A DNA stretch of 64,000 bases from Thermoleophilia bacterium UBA6103 (GTDB lineage Bacteria > Actinomycetota > Thermoleophilia > UBA2241). Within the stretch, counting starts at the first letter, position 1, and every line of letters begins with the position of its first letter. The translations under genes were made by a program, and so were the position numbers. The stretch lies in the NCBI GenBank assembly GCA_002423545.1, contig DIWP01000040.1:1-64000 (forward strand), read 5' to 3'. A model generated the notes under the pieces. It had not been told where the DNA came from and did no database searches. It saw only the letters and a list, made by a program, of their open reading frames with translations. Of this stretch, positions 1 to 8,990 are shown piece by piece.

Positions 1-516
1 AGCCAGGCGCGCAACCGCTACACCTACTACGCCAAAGAGGCGGTCAAGGAGGGGTACGAGCAGATCGGCGCCATCTTCCTCGAGACCGCCGATCACGAAC
101 TGCAGCACGCCAAGATGTTCTTCCGGCATCTCGAGGGCGGCCCCCTGGAGATCACAGCCACCTATCCGGCCGGCAAGCTCGCCGACACGGTCGCACACCT
201 GCACGCCGCCGCCGAGGGCGAGCACGAGGAGTGGACCGATCTCTACCCCGGCTTCGCTGATGTGGCCGAGAAAGAGGGCTTCAAGGACGTCGCCAACACC
301 TTCCGCCAGATAGCCAAGGCCGAGTCGATGCACGAGGCCCGCTATCGCAAGCTCATCGAGAACATGGAGCAGGGTCTTGTGTTCGCGCGCCCGGAGCCGC
401 AGAAGTGGATGTGCCGCAAATGCGGGTACGTCCATGAGGGTCCCACGGCGCTCAAGGTCTGCCCGGCGTGCAAGCACCCGCAGGCGTACCAGCAGATCTT
501 CGCCGAGAACTACTGA
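1..516 (+). CDS. Rubrerythrin (5' end outside window)
   Basis: Non-haem di-iron peroxidase that reduces hydrogen peroxide in the cytosol, usually in anaerobes or microaerophiles. The visible 171 residues are in frame from base 1, so the start lies upstream. An ETADHELQHAKMF segment (ExxH, ferritin-like helix) and later ENMEQG helices carry the di-iron site. The C-terminus is a rubredoxin-like domain with two Cys pairs, CRKCGY and CPAC, about 15 residues apart, for the Fe(SCys)4 centre. Domain order and length fit classical rubrerythrin. The gene ends at TGA 514-516, 51 bp before a strong palindrome that probably terminates it. Family assignment is firm; the exact electron donor cannot be told. 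Confidence 0.95.
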   Translation, partial: SQARNRYTYYAKEAVKEGYEQIGAIFLETADHELQHAKMFFRHLEGGPLEITATYPAGKLADTVAHLHAAAEGEHEEWTDLYPGFADVAEKEGFKDVANTFRQIAKAESMHEARYRKLIENMEQGLVFARPEPQKWMCRKCGYVHEGPTALKVCPACKHPQAYQQIFAENY

Positions 517-567
517 GCCTTCCGGAGCGCTGAGCACCGGCCGCTGGGCGGACGGCGTTGATGGTGC

Positions 568-605
568 GAGAAGAGGCGGGCGGGGATCCCCGCCCGCCTC
601 TTCTC
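568..605. terminator. Perfect 38-nt palindrome between convergent genes
   Basis: Two 19-bp arms (first arm GAGAAGAGGCGGGCGGGGA) meet with no loop bases; in RNA the centre would open to a small loop. It sits between the rubrerythrin stop (516) and the transketolase-like stop (667) of the opposite strand, so it can serve both. There is only a short T-rich run (TTCTCTGTCT) on the + side and no true U-tract, as in many actinobacterial terminators. Confidence 0.75.
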
Positions 606-666
606 TGTCTGCCGCGGATCCGGGGGAGGGGTGCCGATACAGCGGCGTTCCCCTCGTCGCGGCGCG

Positions 667-3045
667 TCAGGCGCGGACGCGGGCGTCCATGTAGTCCTTG
701 ATCGCCTTGAACTGGCTCTCGCCGTCGAGCCCCGCCTCCTTGAGCACCACATGACCCTGACCACTGCCGAGATAGTGGCCATGGCGGTAGGGGTGCAGGC
801 TGGCGGCGCGGCCCTCGTCCGACTGGACCCAGCGGAAGAGGGTCGGCAGCGTGAAGCCGGTGATGCCGATCGCCCGGCGGGCACGCTCCTCGGGGAAGAT
901 GTCGTGCTGCTCCTCGGCTGAGAGGCGGTCGAAGAGCTCGGCGCTGGACACGCAGAGCACCCACGGGTCGATGCCGGCCTCGGTGAACAGCGGCAGCGCC
1001 TGCTCGACGAACGCATAAGTGACGGCGCTCTCCTGGATGACGACGGTCACGTCGCCGTCGCCCTCCGGCCGGCGCAGGACGTAGGCGCCGGTGACGGCCG
1101 CTTCGGCCGGCGCCAGCCCGAGTGCGGCGCGGTCGAGCACCGACTCGTTGGGCCGCGTGACGAAGGCCGAGAGGATGGCGGGCCGCTGCGACATGGCGGT
1201 CGCCACCAGCGGCCAGATCTCCTGCGGCTCCCACGGGGTCAGCGAGATGGCCGTACCGCGCGGGAAGTTCTCCTGCAGAAGCTGCAGCGCCTGCGGATCG
1301 GCGTGGGTGGGCCCGTCCTCGCCGGTCTTGAGGCCGGCGTGGCCGCAGACCAGCACGATCGGCTTGTACGGCTCGCCGGACACCGCCTCTCGCGCCTGGG
1401 CACCGATGGCGTGCAGGCGCGCCGCGATGTGGCCCAGCGGCGCCAGGAAGGCGCCGTAGGAGGAGCCGACGCCGACATTGTGCCCGTAGGCAGCGATGCC
1501 GGAGAGGATGCCGGTGATGGCGTCTTCGCAGATACCGCCGATCGACAGCAGTCGTGCCTCGGGATTGGAGCGCGCGTTCCAGAAGCCCTCGGGGAAGCCG
1601 CCGCCGATGGTGTTGACGCTGGTAGAGCCCAGCAGGTCGGCGGCGGCGGTGAGGAAAGCGCCGCCGGACTGTGCGTTGAGATAGTGGAAGGCGCGGCTCA
1701 GCTCGGCCCGCAGGGTCGTGCTGCCGCCGGGCTCCAGGCGCAGCTCGGCCGGCGTGCCGGCTTCGGCGGCCGCCGTGTAGACCGCATCGATGTCGGGGGC
1801 GCCGGCACGTGGCGTGCGGGCGCGCGCATCGAGCCGCTCGCGCGCCCCACGCAGCCGCAGCGCCATCGCCTCGGTCGTGTCGCGCTCGTCCTCGACGACC
1901 GAGCGCACCACGCGCAGCGCCTCCCAGAAGCACTCTTCCAGGGCCACATCGCCGTCGCCGGGGCGCTGGCAGCGCCTGTCGTTCTCGTCGCAGGTGGGCA
2001 GCGCCTCGGCACCGTCGCCGCCGGTCTTGATGCCGGTGAGCTCGGCCAGCGCCTTGTAGAACGCATCGGAGCAGAGCTTGTGGCCGGCTCCGTGCGAGGC
2101 GCGACCCTCGATGCCGTACTTCCAGCCCTTGACGGTGTGGTACACGATCGCCGTCGGCTGCCCGTTGTCCATCTCGAGGGCTCGCCGCTGGGCGGCGATG
2201 ACCTGCTGGAAGGCGCGTCCGTCCGGCACCCGGATGACGTTCCAGTCGTGCAGGTAGAACAGCTCCAGCGGGTCCCACTGTACGTAGTCGCCGGGGCCGT
2301 CGGCGTCGCGGCACACGTGGTTGCTGTCGATCGACGCCTGGTTCCAGTCGACGTGCATGACGACGTTGTCGAGCGAGCCGGTGCCGGCCGCCGCCAGGGC
2401 CTCGGCGACGCGGCCTGGGGTCATGCCGCCCTCGCCCTCGACGATGTGGACGCGGGGCGCGCCGGCACCGTAGCGATCGCGCGCGCCGTAGGCGAGCCCG
2501 AGCGAGCTGGCGACGCCGACGCCCGAGGCGCCGGTCGAGAGCTTGACGAACGGCGTGCCCGGCGTGGGATGGCCGTCGAGCGGCTTGCTGTGGAACTTCA
2601 CGAAGAGCGGCGTGCTGGTGATGGGGTTGCGGCGGAAGCCGAGCAGGTCCTCGAGGCGCAGCCGCTTGGCCTGATCGGCCGGCAGCAGATCGGGGGCGGC
2701 CACTCGTGCCAGTTCGTCGCGCAGCGCCCACATCGAGTACAGGCCCATCGCCTTGTGCCCGGCGGCGTACGAGATGAGATCGGCGTCGGGGCGGTCGGGG
2801 TCGCCGAGGTCGTACTCGAGGCTGTCGAACAGGATGCCGGCGACGAAGCGCCCGGAGGAGATCGACCCGCCCGGATGGCCCGACATCGGCACGTAGTTGT
2901 AGAGCAGGGCGCAGAGGGACCGGTAGATCAGGTCGAGCGCCTCGAAGTGCGCCAGCTCAGCGGCTGAAAGCGGGCTCTTCTCCGCCCCCTGCAGCTCTCC
3001 GACGTCGATGTACTCCGCTCGTCTGGGTCCGAACGTCAAGGCCAT
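667..3045 (-). CDS. Transketolase-like thiamine-diphosphate enzyme
   Basis: Thiamine-diphosphate enzyme of the transketolase superfamily, expected to move two-carbon ketol units in the pentose phosphate pathway. The start at 3045 has GAAAGGAG 7 nt upstream. Visible motifs are SGHPGGS (about residue 55), GHKAMG, TGASGVGVASSLGLA and the cofactor motif GEGGMTPGRV (about 204) with DWNQASID 30 residues later. The C-terminal half has GLKTGEDGPTHAD and SLTPWEP, typical of the pyrimidine-binding domain. At 792 residues it is about 100 longer than common transketolases, and GEGG replaces the usual GDG, so it is a divergent branch. No transaldolase or other pathway gene lies beside it. A 16-bp palindrome overlaps the probable promoter. 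Confidence 0.9.
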   Translation of the reverse strand: MALTFGPRRAEYIDVGELQGAEKSPLSAAELAHFEALDLIYRSLCALLYNYVPMSGHPGGSISSGRFVAGILFDSLEYDLGDPDRPDADLISYAAGHKAMGLYSMWALRDELARVAAPDLLPADQAKRLRLEDLLGFRRNPITSTPLFVKFHSKPLDGHPTPGTPFVKLSTGASGVGVASSLGLAYGARDRYGAGAPRVHIVEGEGGMTPGRVAEALAAAGTGSLDNVVMHVDWNQASIDSNHVCRDADGPGDYVQWDPLELFYLHDWNVIRVPDGRAFQQVIAAQRRALEMDNGQPTAIVYHTVKGWKYGIEGRASHGAGHKLCSDAFYKALAELTGIKTGGDGAEALPTCDENDRRCQRPGDGDVALEECFWEALRVVRSVVEDERDTTEAMALRLRGARERLDARARTPRAGAPDIDAVYTAAAEAGTPAELRLEPGGSTTLRAELSRAFHYLNAQSGGAFLTAAADLLGSTSVNTIGGGFPEGFWNARSNPEARLLSIGGICEDAITGILSGIAAYGHNVGVGSSYGAFLAPLGHIAARLHAIGAQAREAVSGEPYKPIVLVCGHAGLKTGEDGPTHADPQALQLLQENFPRGTAISLTPWEPQEIWPLVATAMSQRPAILSAFVTRPNESVLDRAALGLAPAEAAVTGAYVLRRPEGDGDVTVVIQESAVTYAFVEQALPLFTEAGIDPWVLCVSSAELFDRLSAEEQHDIFPEERARRAIGITGFTLPTLFRWVQSDEGRAASLHPYRHGHYLGSGQGHVVLKEAGLDGESQFKAIKDYMDARVRA

Positions 3046-3362
3046 CTCCACGCTCCTTTCGTCGGTGTTCCCGCGGATCGACACCACGTGGTGTCTACGG
3101 GCCGACACCCTGCGGCGCCTGTGCGCCGACGTTCCGTTGCATCACGTCGCAGGCAGACCGGGCACGATCCGGCCCGGCGCCGGCCTGCGGCGCCTGGGGA
3201 CGTGACTGAAGCATATGCGTCCCGGACGCCCGGTGCCATGCAGCGGCATGGGACACTCCGGCGGATGCCGTCGCCCGGGGTGGGCCACGGTGGCGTGCGG
3301 CCGGCGCGTGTGTGCGGCGGCTGTGTGCGGCCGCCGTCTCCAGCGACTACCGGCGCCGATGA
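3046..3362. other. Intergenic region, 317 bp
   Basis: No gene is supported here. It holds the promoter side of the transketolase-like gene with the 16-bp palindrome, and beyond that GC-rich sequence up to the stop of the exporter at 3363. Open frames across it give Arg/Pro/Ala-rich translations without recognisable domains. Confidence 0.6.
3080..3095. promoter_or_regulatory. 16-bp palindrome, candidate operator
   Basis: GACACCACGTGGTGTC is a perfect inverted repeat centred 42 bp upstream of the transketolase-like start. On the minus strand it abuts a TAGACA box, so a dimeric repressor bound here could block transcription of that gene. No regulator gene is adjacent, so the binding protein is unknown. 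Confidence 0.5.
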
Positions 3363-4991
3363 TCAGCCCGATGAGTCCGCGCCCGCCCGGTGCGCCGTTT
3401 CCGCCGCCGCGGCCGCCTCGTCCTCGCGGGCGTACTCCCTCTCCAGATCGTCCTCACGCTGCCGGCCGGGGAAGAAGACCGCCACCACGACGAGGCCGAT
3501 CAGGATCGCCGCCACGCCGGCTGCGATGGCGAGACGCGAGCCCTCTGTGAACGCTTGTTTCGCGGCCGCGACGAGCTTGTCGGCGTCGGCGCCGGGGTGG
3601 AGCTTGGCGACGTCGACGGCACCCCCGAAAGAACTCTTGATGGTCGCCGCGGTCTCGTCGCCGAGCTTCGCCGCCTCGTCGGCCGGCAGGTCGGCGAACG
3701 CCTCGACGAAGTAGTGCGAGTAGCGGATCGAGAGCAGGGCGCCGAGGATGGACTGCATCACGGCGCCCCCCAGGTCGCGCTGCAGATCGGTGACGGCGGA
3801 GCCCATGCCGGCGCGGTGGACCGGGACCGAGCTCATCACCGAGCGCGAGGCGGGGGCGCCGCCGAGGCCGATGCCGGCGCCCACGAAGGCGTACGAGATC
3901 CCCACCAGGGGATAGCCGATCCCCTCGTGCCAGGTGAGCATGATCAGGAAGCCGGTGGCGATGAGCGTGAAGGCCACGATGAGCGTGAAGTGCGCACCGC
4001 GGGCGGCGATGAGACGAGCGGCGACCGGAGACATCCCGATCATCATGATCGGCGAGGGGAGGATCGCCAGGCCTGCCCCCAGGGCCGAGTAGCCGAGCAC
4101 GTCCTGCATGAACTGCTGGCCGATGAACAGCGCTCCCATGAGAGAGCCGAACGCGATGATGCCGGCCAGGGCGGCCACCCAGAAGATACGTCGTTTGGCG
4201 ACGTGCAGGTCGAAGAGCGGGTTCGCGACGCGCCGCTGGCGGACGACGAAGCCCGCCAGGGCCGCGACGGCGATACCGGCGAGGGCGAGCGTGACGTCGA
4301 GGCTGCCGGGGAGCGGTGCGAAGTTGAGGCTCAGGACGATAGTCCCCACGAGCACCACGGAGAGGATGCCGCCGAGGTTGTCGACCGGCTTATCGGACTC
4401 GCCGGCGTGGCGCGGCACCATCCACCACGCCAGCGCGAACGCCACGACGGCGAACGGGATGGTGAGCGCAAAGGCCGAGCCCCACCAGAACCGTTGCAGC
4501 AGCAACCCCACGAAGAGCGGACCGAGAGCCGAGGCGCCGGCCCCGATGCCCGACCAGAGGGCGATGGCGCGCGTGCGCCGGGGGCCGCTGAAGAGGGCCG
4601 TCACCAGTGAGAGCGTGGTCGGATACGCCATGCCGGCGGCCAGGCCGCCGACGACGCGGGCGCCGATGAGCACCTCGATGGTCGGCGCCCAGGCCGCCAA
4701 CGCGGCAGCCGGCACAGACAGGGCCAGGCCCAGCAGGAGCATCAGGCGGCGGCCGTGACGGTCCGCCAGAGCACCCAGGTACAGCACCGAGGCCGCCAGC
4801 CCCAGCGTGAAGCCGACGGCGACCATGTTCAGGAGCGACTGTGATGAGCCGAGGTCCTCGCCGATGGTCGGCAGGGCCACGTTGGCGACCGCCAGGTTGA
4901 GGTTGGCGACCGTGGCGCCGAGGATCAGCGCCGCCAGTACCAGTCCGCCGCGAGGAGGTCCATCGGCGGCCGCTTCCGGCGTGTGACTCAT
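3363..4991 (-). CDS. MFS transporter, DHA2 (EmrB/QacA-like) family
   Basis: Proton-driven efflux pump of the major facilitator superfamily in the cytoplasmic membrane. The 542 residues fit the 14-helix DHA2 group. Helix 1 carries NLNLAVANVALPTIGEDL, the usual DHA2 opening, and the loop after helix 2 carries the MFS signature GALADRHGRR. A long soluble stretch of about 75 residues lies before the last helix, and the C-terminal tail is acidic and Ala-rich. The start at 4991 has AGAAGGAAGG upstream. The stop is 317 bp from the transketolase-like start, so it is a separate unit. Substrate cannot be inferred: no TetR or MarR regulator is adjacent. Confidence 0.9.
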   Translation of the reverse strand: MSHTPEAAADGPPRGGLVLAALILGATVANLNLAVANVALPTIGEDLGSSQSLLNMVAVGFTLGLAASVLYLGALADRHGRRLMLLLGLALSVPAAALAAWAPTIEVLIGARVVGGLAAGMAYPTTLSLVTALFSGPRRTRAIALWSGIGAGASALGPLFVGLLLQRFWWGSAFALTIPFAVVAFALAWWMVPRHAGESDKPVDNLGGILSVVLVGTIVLSLNFAPLPGSLDVTLALAGIAVAALAGFVVRQRRVANPLFDLHVAKRRIFWVAALAGIIAFGSLMGALFIGQQFMQDVLGYSALGAGLAILPSPIMMIGMSPVAARLIAARGAHFTLIVAFTLIATGFLIMLTWHEGIGYPLVGISYAFVGAGIGLGGAPASRSVMSSVPVHRAGMGSAVTDLQRDLGGAVMQSILGALLSIRYSHYFVEAFADLPADEAAKLGDETAATIKSSFGGAVDVAKLHPGADADKLVAAAKQAFTEGSRLAIAAGVAAILIGLVVVAVFFPGRQREDDLEREYAREDEAAAAAETAHRAGADSSG

Positions 4992-5128
4992 GAGCCTTCC
5001 TTCTCCCGCTGGGTATCGCTCTACACCTCTTCGACGGCGAGGTGCAGCAAGCGCGCTGCTGTGTGCTCTTTTCGACAGCGGAAGGCGGAAACTCCAGTAG
5101 TGGCGCGGCGCCGGTGCCGAAGGTGGCG

Positions 5129-6268
5129 TCAGGCGGCCGGTCGCTGGCCGCCGGGGTGCAGCTCGAGGTAGCGGGAGAGACGCCGCCGGTCGATGAACCC
5201 GACGAGCTTGCCGTCGTCGAGCACGGCCAGGCGGTCGATCTTCTGATCGGTCATCGCCTGCCAGGCCTCTGAGGCCGGGTCCGAAGCGGCGATGGTCGGC
5301 ATGTGCTCGCGGTCGACCATCACGTCGGCGGCGGTGAGAGATGTGTGCGAAGGTCCGCTGCTACGGCCGTCATCGAGGCCGCTGATGTCGGAGCGGCAGA
5401 TCAGCCCGTCGTAGTGCTCCGGGTCGCTGCCGACCGGCAGGCAGCGGGCGCGCAGCTCGGCCAGCTCGACCTCGGTCTCATCGAGGCCGGCGGCCGGCGC
5501 CACCCACCCGCGAAGGCGGGCCATGACGCGGCGGATGGGGACCTGCTTCAGGCGTTCCTGCGTGAGGGTCTGCGCATAGGAAGCCTGCGAGGACTGGATG
5601 ACGATCCAGCCGATGAACACGAGCCACAGGCCGCCGATCAGATTCCCGGTGAGCGCCATGTAGCCGCCGTACACCATGAGTCCCACGGCGATCACGGCGG
5701 CGACGCGGGTGGCGTCGCGGGTCGCGGTGACGAAGTCACCACGGATGGCCCAGATCGCCGCCCGCAGCAGACGCCCACCGTCGAGCGGAAAGCCGGGAAG
5801 CAGATTGAAGGCGGCGACGACGAGGTTGATGAGGCCGAGGTACAGGAAGATCGCCTGCAGCACCTCGGGCGAGGTGATCGCCCAGCCCAGGCCCAGGAAG
5901 GATCCGCCGAGCACGATGCTCATCAGCGGCCCTGCTCCTGCCATGAGCGCCTCGCGCCCGGGACTGGTGGCCTCACGCTCGATGCTGGCCACGCCGCCGA
6001 GGAAGAAGAGCGTGATGCCTTTCACCGGCGTGCCCTGTCGCAGCGCGACAAGCGAGTGAGCCAGCTCATGGACGAGCACCGAGGCGAACAGCAGAAGGGC
6101 CGAGATCACGGCGACCAGCCAGTACTGCACCGTGCTCCAGTCGTCGTAGATGGCCGGGAAGGTGCCGGTCCCCAGAGACCAGACGATGAGCAACAGGATG
6201 ATGAACCAGCTCGGATGGATGGATATGTCGATGCCGAAGACCCGTGCGATGCGGATGCCGCGTCCCAT
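5129..6268 (-). CDS. Site-2-protease-like M50 metalloprotease with CBS-type tail
   Basis: Intramembrane zinc protease of the M50B family. The HExxH motif is in SVLVHELAHSL (His67, Glu68, His71) and the third ligand is Asp163 in NLLPGFPLDGGR. About six hydrophobic segments fill residues 15-215. The cytosolic tail (about 230-375) ends in a CBS-like unit (VMVDREHMPTIAASD, then LAVLDDGKLVGFIDRR). This layout is known from archaea and actinobacteria, where the CBS part is thought to sense a nucleotide. The start at 6268 has GGGAGGTGG 5 nt upstream and is preferred over a GTG or ATG further up. The gene diverges from the FAD oxidase at 6455. The natural substrate is unknown. Confidence 0.92.
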   Translation of the reverse strand: MGRGIRIARVFGIDISIHPSWFIILLLIVWSLGTGTFPAIYDDWSTVQYWLVAVISALLLFASVLVHELAHSLVALRQGTPVKGITLFFLGGVASIEREATSPGREALMAGAGPLMSIVLGGSFLGLGWAITSPEVLQAIFLYLGLINLVVAAFNLLPGFPLDGGRLLRAAIWAIRGDFVTATRDATRVAAVIAVGLMVYGGYMALTGNLIGGLWLVFIGWIVIQSSQASYAQTLTQERLKQVPIRRVMARLRGWVAPAAGLDETEVELAELRARCLPVGSDPEHYDGLICRSDISGLDDGRSSGPSHTSLTAADVMVDREHMPTIAASDPASEAWQAMTDQKIDRLAVLDDGKLVGFIDRRRLSRYLELHPGGQRPAA

Positions 6269-6454
6269 GCTCCACCTCCCGTCACCGGTGTGATCGACTG
6301 CCACCTTTCACACGTGATGTTCCCCGCGGTGCCCGGAGGGTAACGATGGCTGTCCCCGGTCGATCGCTCGTGTCGGACGTTGCGGTGACGATAGGCTTCT
6401 GCCGATACCGGACTCGGTCCGCGCCGCGCGCCGCCGGTGGGATAGGAGGTCGAG

Positions 6455-7858
6455 ATGTCGACGAAAGACGTGCGCGAAGCGCTGGAAGATGCGTGTCCGA
6501 TGCCCTTCTGGCTCGACTCGGCGGTGCGTCCGGTGCCGCACCCTCCCCTGCTCGGCGGCGACGAGTGCGATCTGGCGGTCGTCGGGGCCGGGTTCACCGG
6601 GCTCTGGACGGCGCTTCTGCAGAAGGAGCGCGACCCCTCCTGCGACGTGCTTGTGCTGGACGCGGTCGGCGCCGGGTGGGCGGCCAGCGGCCGTAACGGC
6701 GGCTTCTGCATGGCGACGCTCACGCACGGGCCGTCCAACGGCATCGAGCGGTTTCCCACGGAACAGCGACGCCTGGAGGAGCTGGGACGCGCCAACCTCG
6801 ACGCCATCGGGAGCACGGTCGAGCGCTACGGCATCGACTGCGACTGGCAGCGTACCGGCGAGCTCAACGTCGCGACCCGACCCTGGCAGGTGGCGGAACT
6901 CGAGGAGGCGCGCGGGGTCTTCAGCCGGCTCGGCCTCAAGGCCGACTTTCTCGACCGCGAGGCCATGCAGGACGAGGTCCGGTCACCGACCTATCTCGCC
7001 GGCCTCTGGGACCGCGACGGCTGCGCCATGGTCGACCCGGCCCGCCTGGCCTGGGGGCTGCAGCGGGCCTGCGAGCGGCTCGGCGTGCGCTTCTACGAGG
7101 GCACGCCGGTCGACGGGCTCGCCGCGCATCGCGGCGGCGTGCTGCTCACCGCCCGTGGCGGCACCGTGCACACCAGACGGGCGGTCCTGGCCACCAATGC
7201 CTTCCGTCCCCTCCTGCGGCGCCTGCGCCTGTTCATCGTCCCCGTCTACGACTACGCACTCATGACCGAGCGGCTCTCCGCCGAACAGCGGGCGGCCATC
7301 GGCTGGCGCACGCCGGTCGGTCTGGCGGACGGTGGCAACCAGTTTCACTACTACCGTCTCAGCGAAGACGGTCGCATCCTGTGGGGCGGCTACGACGCCG
7401 TCTACTACTACGGGAGCCGCGTGGCTCCCACGCTCGACCATCGCCGGCGCACCTTCGAGCGCCTGGCACGCCACTTCTACGTGACCTTCCCGCAGCTCGA
7501 GGGCCTGCGGTTCTCGCACGCCTGGGGTGGCGCCATCGACACCTGCTCCCGGTTCTTTTCCTTCTGGGGACGGGCGCTGCAGGGTCGCGTGGCCTACGTA
7601 CTGGGCTACACCGGCATGGGCGTCGGCGCCTCGCGCTTCGGCGCCCAGGTCTGCCTCGACATGCTCGGCGACGGCGGGAGCGAGCTGACGCGGCTGCAGA
7701 TGGTGCGATCCACCCCGACGCCCTTCCCGCCGGAGCCGCTGCGGTCGGCCGCGATCGAGCTCACTCGCCTGTCACTGGCTCGCGCCGATGCGCATGAGGG
7801 CCGGCGCAACACCTGGCTGCGCTCGCTCGACCGGTTCGGGCTCGGCTACGACAGCTGA
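6455..7858 (+). CDS. FAD-dependent oxidoreductase (DAO / glycine oxidase type)
   Basis: Flavoprotein oxidase or dehydrogenase acting on an amine or amino acid. Residues 39-60 hold the dinucleotide motif DLAVVGAGFTGLWTALL, followed by an acidic strand end and the second FAD signature AASGRNGGFC. The C-terminal region has HAWGGAIDTCSRF and GYTGMGVGASRFGAQV, typical of the DAO family related to gamma-glutamylputrescine oxidase. Length 467 is normal. TAGGAGGT lies 6 nt before the ATG. It stands alone: the protease gene diverges from it and the FMN reductase converges 53 bp after its stop. Substrate is not predictable. Confidence 0.9.
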   Translation: MSTKDVREALEDACPMPFWLDSAVRPVPHPPLLGGDECDLAVVGAGFTGLWTALLQKERDPSCDVLVLDAVGAGWAASGRNGGFCMATLTHGPSNGIERFPTEQRRLEELGRANLDAIGSTVERYGIDCDWQRTGELNVATRPWQVAELEEARGVFSRLGLKADFLDREAMQDEVRSPTYLAGLWDRDGCAMVDPARLAWGLQRACERLGVRFYEGTPVDGLAAHRGGVLLTARGGTVHTRRAVLATNAFRPLLRRLRLFIVPVYDYALMTERLSAEQRAAIGWRTPVGLADGGNQFHYYRLSEDGRILWGGYDAVYYYGSRVAPTLDHRRRTFERLARHFYVTFPQLEGLRFSHAWGGAIDTCSRFFSFWGRALQGRVAYVLGYTGMGVGASRFGAQVCLDMLGDGGSELTRLQMVRSTPTPFPPEPLRSAAIELTRLSLARADAHEGRRNTWLRSLDRFGLGYDS

Positions 7859-7911
7859 GCGCTGCCGGGTCCCTGGATGGGGCAGGATGCGCTTCCGGGC
7901 GTCGGTCCGGG

Positions 7912-8523
7912 CTACGTCTGCAGCAGGGCGTCGGCCAGGCGCCCGGCCATCGCCACGACCGACTCGCGCAACGCGTCCGACTTCTCGGCGTCGCCGAGCT
8001 TGTCGGCGATGCCGCTCGCCGTCTCCACGGTCGGCATCTCCGGGCACATGATCTCGAGGTAGCGTTCCATGGTGCGCAGCGTGTCCTTGAGGCCCCCCTG
8101 GCCGCCGACGGCGATCAGGCCGACGGCTTTGGGATGGAGCGCGGGGCCGTGCAGGTAGCGGTGGTTCGTGCGGTCCATGAACGTCTTCATCTGGGCGCTC
8201 ACCGTGGCGAAGAACACCGGACTGGCGAGGATGAGCCCGATCGCCGCCCAGACGGAGTCGAAGACGGCCTCGGCGTCGTCGCGGCGCGGGCAACGCTCTC
8301 GCGTGCCGCAGTCGTCATGGGCCAGGCACGGGTCCAGACGCACCTTCGCCAGCGAGATGGTCTCGCAGCCGACGCCGCGTCGCTCCAGCTCGGCGACGGC
8401 AAGGCCGGTGGCGTACGCGGTGTTGCCGTGCCGGCGCGGGCTGCCGACGATGGCCACCACCGTCGGCGCGTCTCCGCCGGCCGGTCGCTGCCGATGACGG
8501 GCGTCTCCGCCGGCGGCGCTCAT
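7912..8523 (-). CDS. NADPH-dependent FMN reductase / flavodoxin-fold protein
   Basis: Small flavodoxin-fold enzyme that reduces FMN or a quinone-like acceptor with NAD(P)H. The phosphate-binding loop is VAIVGSPRRHGNTAYA near residue 25. The segment LILASPVFFATVSAQMKTFMDR, with GLIAVGGQGG after it, is the usual iron-sulfur flavoprotein/NADPH:FMN reductase core. A Cys-bearing insert (DPCLAHDDCGTRERC) could bind a metal cluster, as in iron-sulfur flavoproteins. The ATG (8523) overlaps the TGA of the upstream membrane protein as ATGA, so it is the last gene of a coupled unit that starts at 9127. Converges with the FAD oxidase. Confidence 0.9.
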   Translation of the reverse strand: MSAAGGDARHRQRPAGGDAPTVVAIVGSPRRHGNTAYATGLAVAELERRGVGCETISLAKVRLDPCLAHDDCGTRERCPRRDDAEAVFDSVWAAIGLILASPVFFATVSAQMKTFMDRTNHRYLHGPALHPKAVGLIAVGGQGGLKDTLRTMERYLEIMCPEMPTVETASGIADKLGDAEKSDALRESVVAMAGRLADALLQT

Positions 8524-8990
8524 CGTGCGCTTCCCGGCGCGGGCCGGCCGGCGGAGCCCGCGAGGCCTTCTCCACGTCTCTCGACGGCGCCGGCCGGCCG
8601 CGCCTGTGGCGCCGTGCGGGTCGTCCACGCCAGAGCGGCAGACAGCCCGGTCATGAGCGCTCCCAAGCTGAAGTAGAGGTACTGCAGGACGTGACCGCCG
8701 CCGATGATCAGCACCTGGACGACGATCCAGACCATCAGGATGACGCCCGAGGCCATGGAGACAAGCCAGGCCAGGTGATGCCGCCGCAGAAGCGCCGAGG
8801 CAGCGGCGAAGCAGGACCCGCCGACGGCCACCAGCAGGATGAAGCCCGGGATGACCGAGCTGGAGAACGGCCCCCTCTTGAACCAGTCTTCGACAGGCAT
8901 CCGCTGCGGGAAGCACGTGCCCCAGATGCCGCCGCCCAGCGCACCGAGAGCGACGAACAGCTGGAGTCCGATGAGAAGCTTGCGGAGCAT
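8520..8990 (-). CDS. Small four-helix membrane protein, unknown function
   Basis: I do not recognise the family. The 156 residues start MLRKLLIGLQLFVALGALGG and contain four hydrophobic segments (about residues 5-25, 45-65, 75-95 and 105-125) and an Arg/Pro-rich C-terminal tail of about 30 residues. A short loop GTCFPQRMPVEDWFKRGPF joins helices 1 and 2. AAAGGA lies upstream of the ATG at 8990. That ATG shares its A with the TGA of the small gene before it (TGATG), and the stop overlaps the FMN reductase start (ATGA), so the three are probably translated together. It could be a membrane partner of the reductase; that is inference only. Confidence 0.75.
   Translation of the reverse strand: MLRKLLIGLQLFVALGALGGGIWGTCFPQRMPVEDWFKRGPFSSSVIPGFILLVAVGGSCFAAASALLRRHHLAWLVSMASGVILMVWIVVQVLIIGGGHVLQYLYFSLGALMTGLSAALAWTTRTAPQARPAGAVERRGEGLAGSAGRPAPGSAR

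Noticed and set aside
1303..2967. A 554-codon + strand frame opposite the transketolase-like gene
   Set aside because: No domains, no ribosome site, and the opposite strand encodes clear thiamine-diphosphate motifs.
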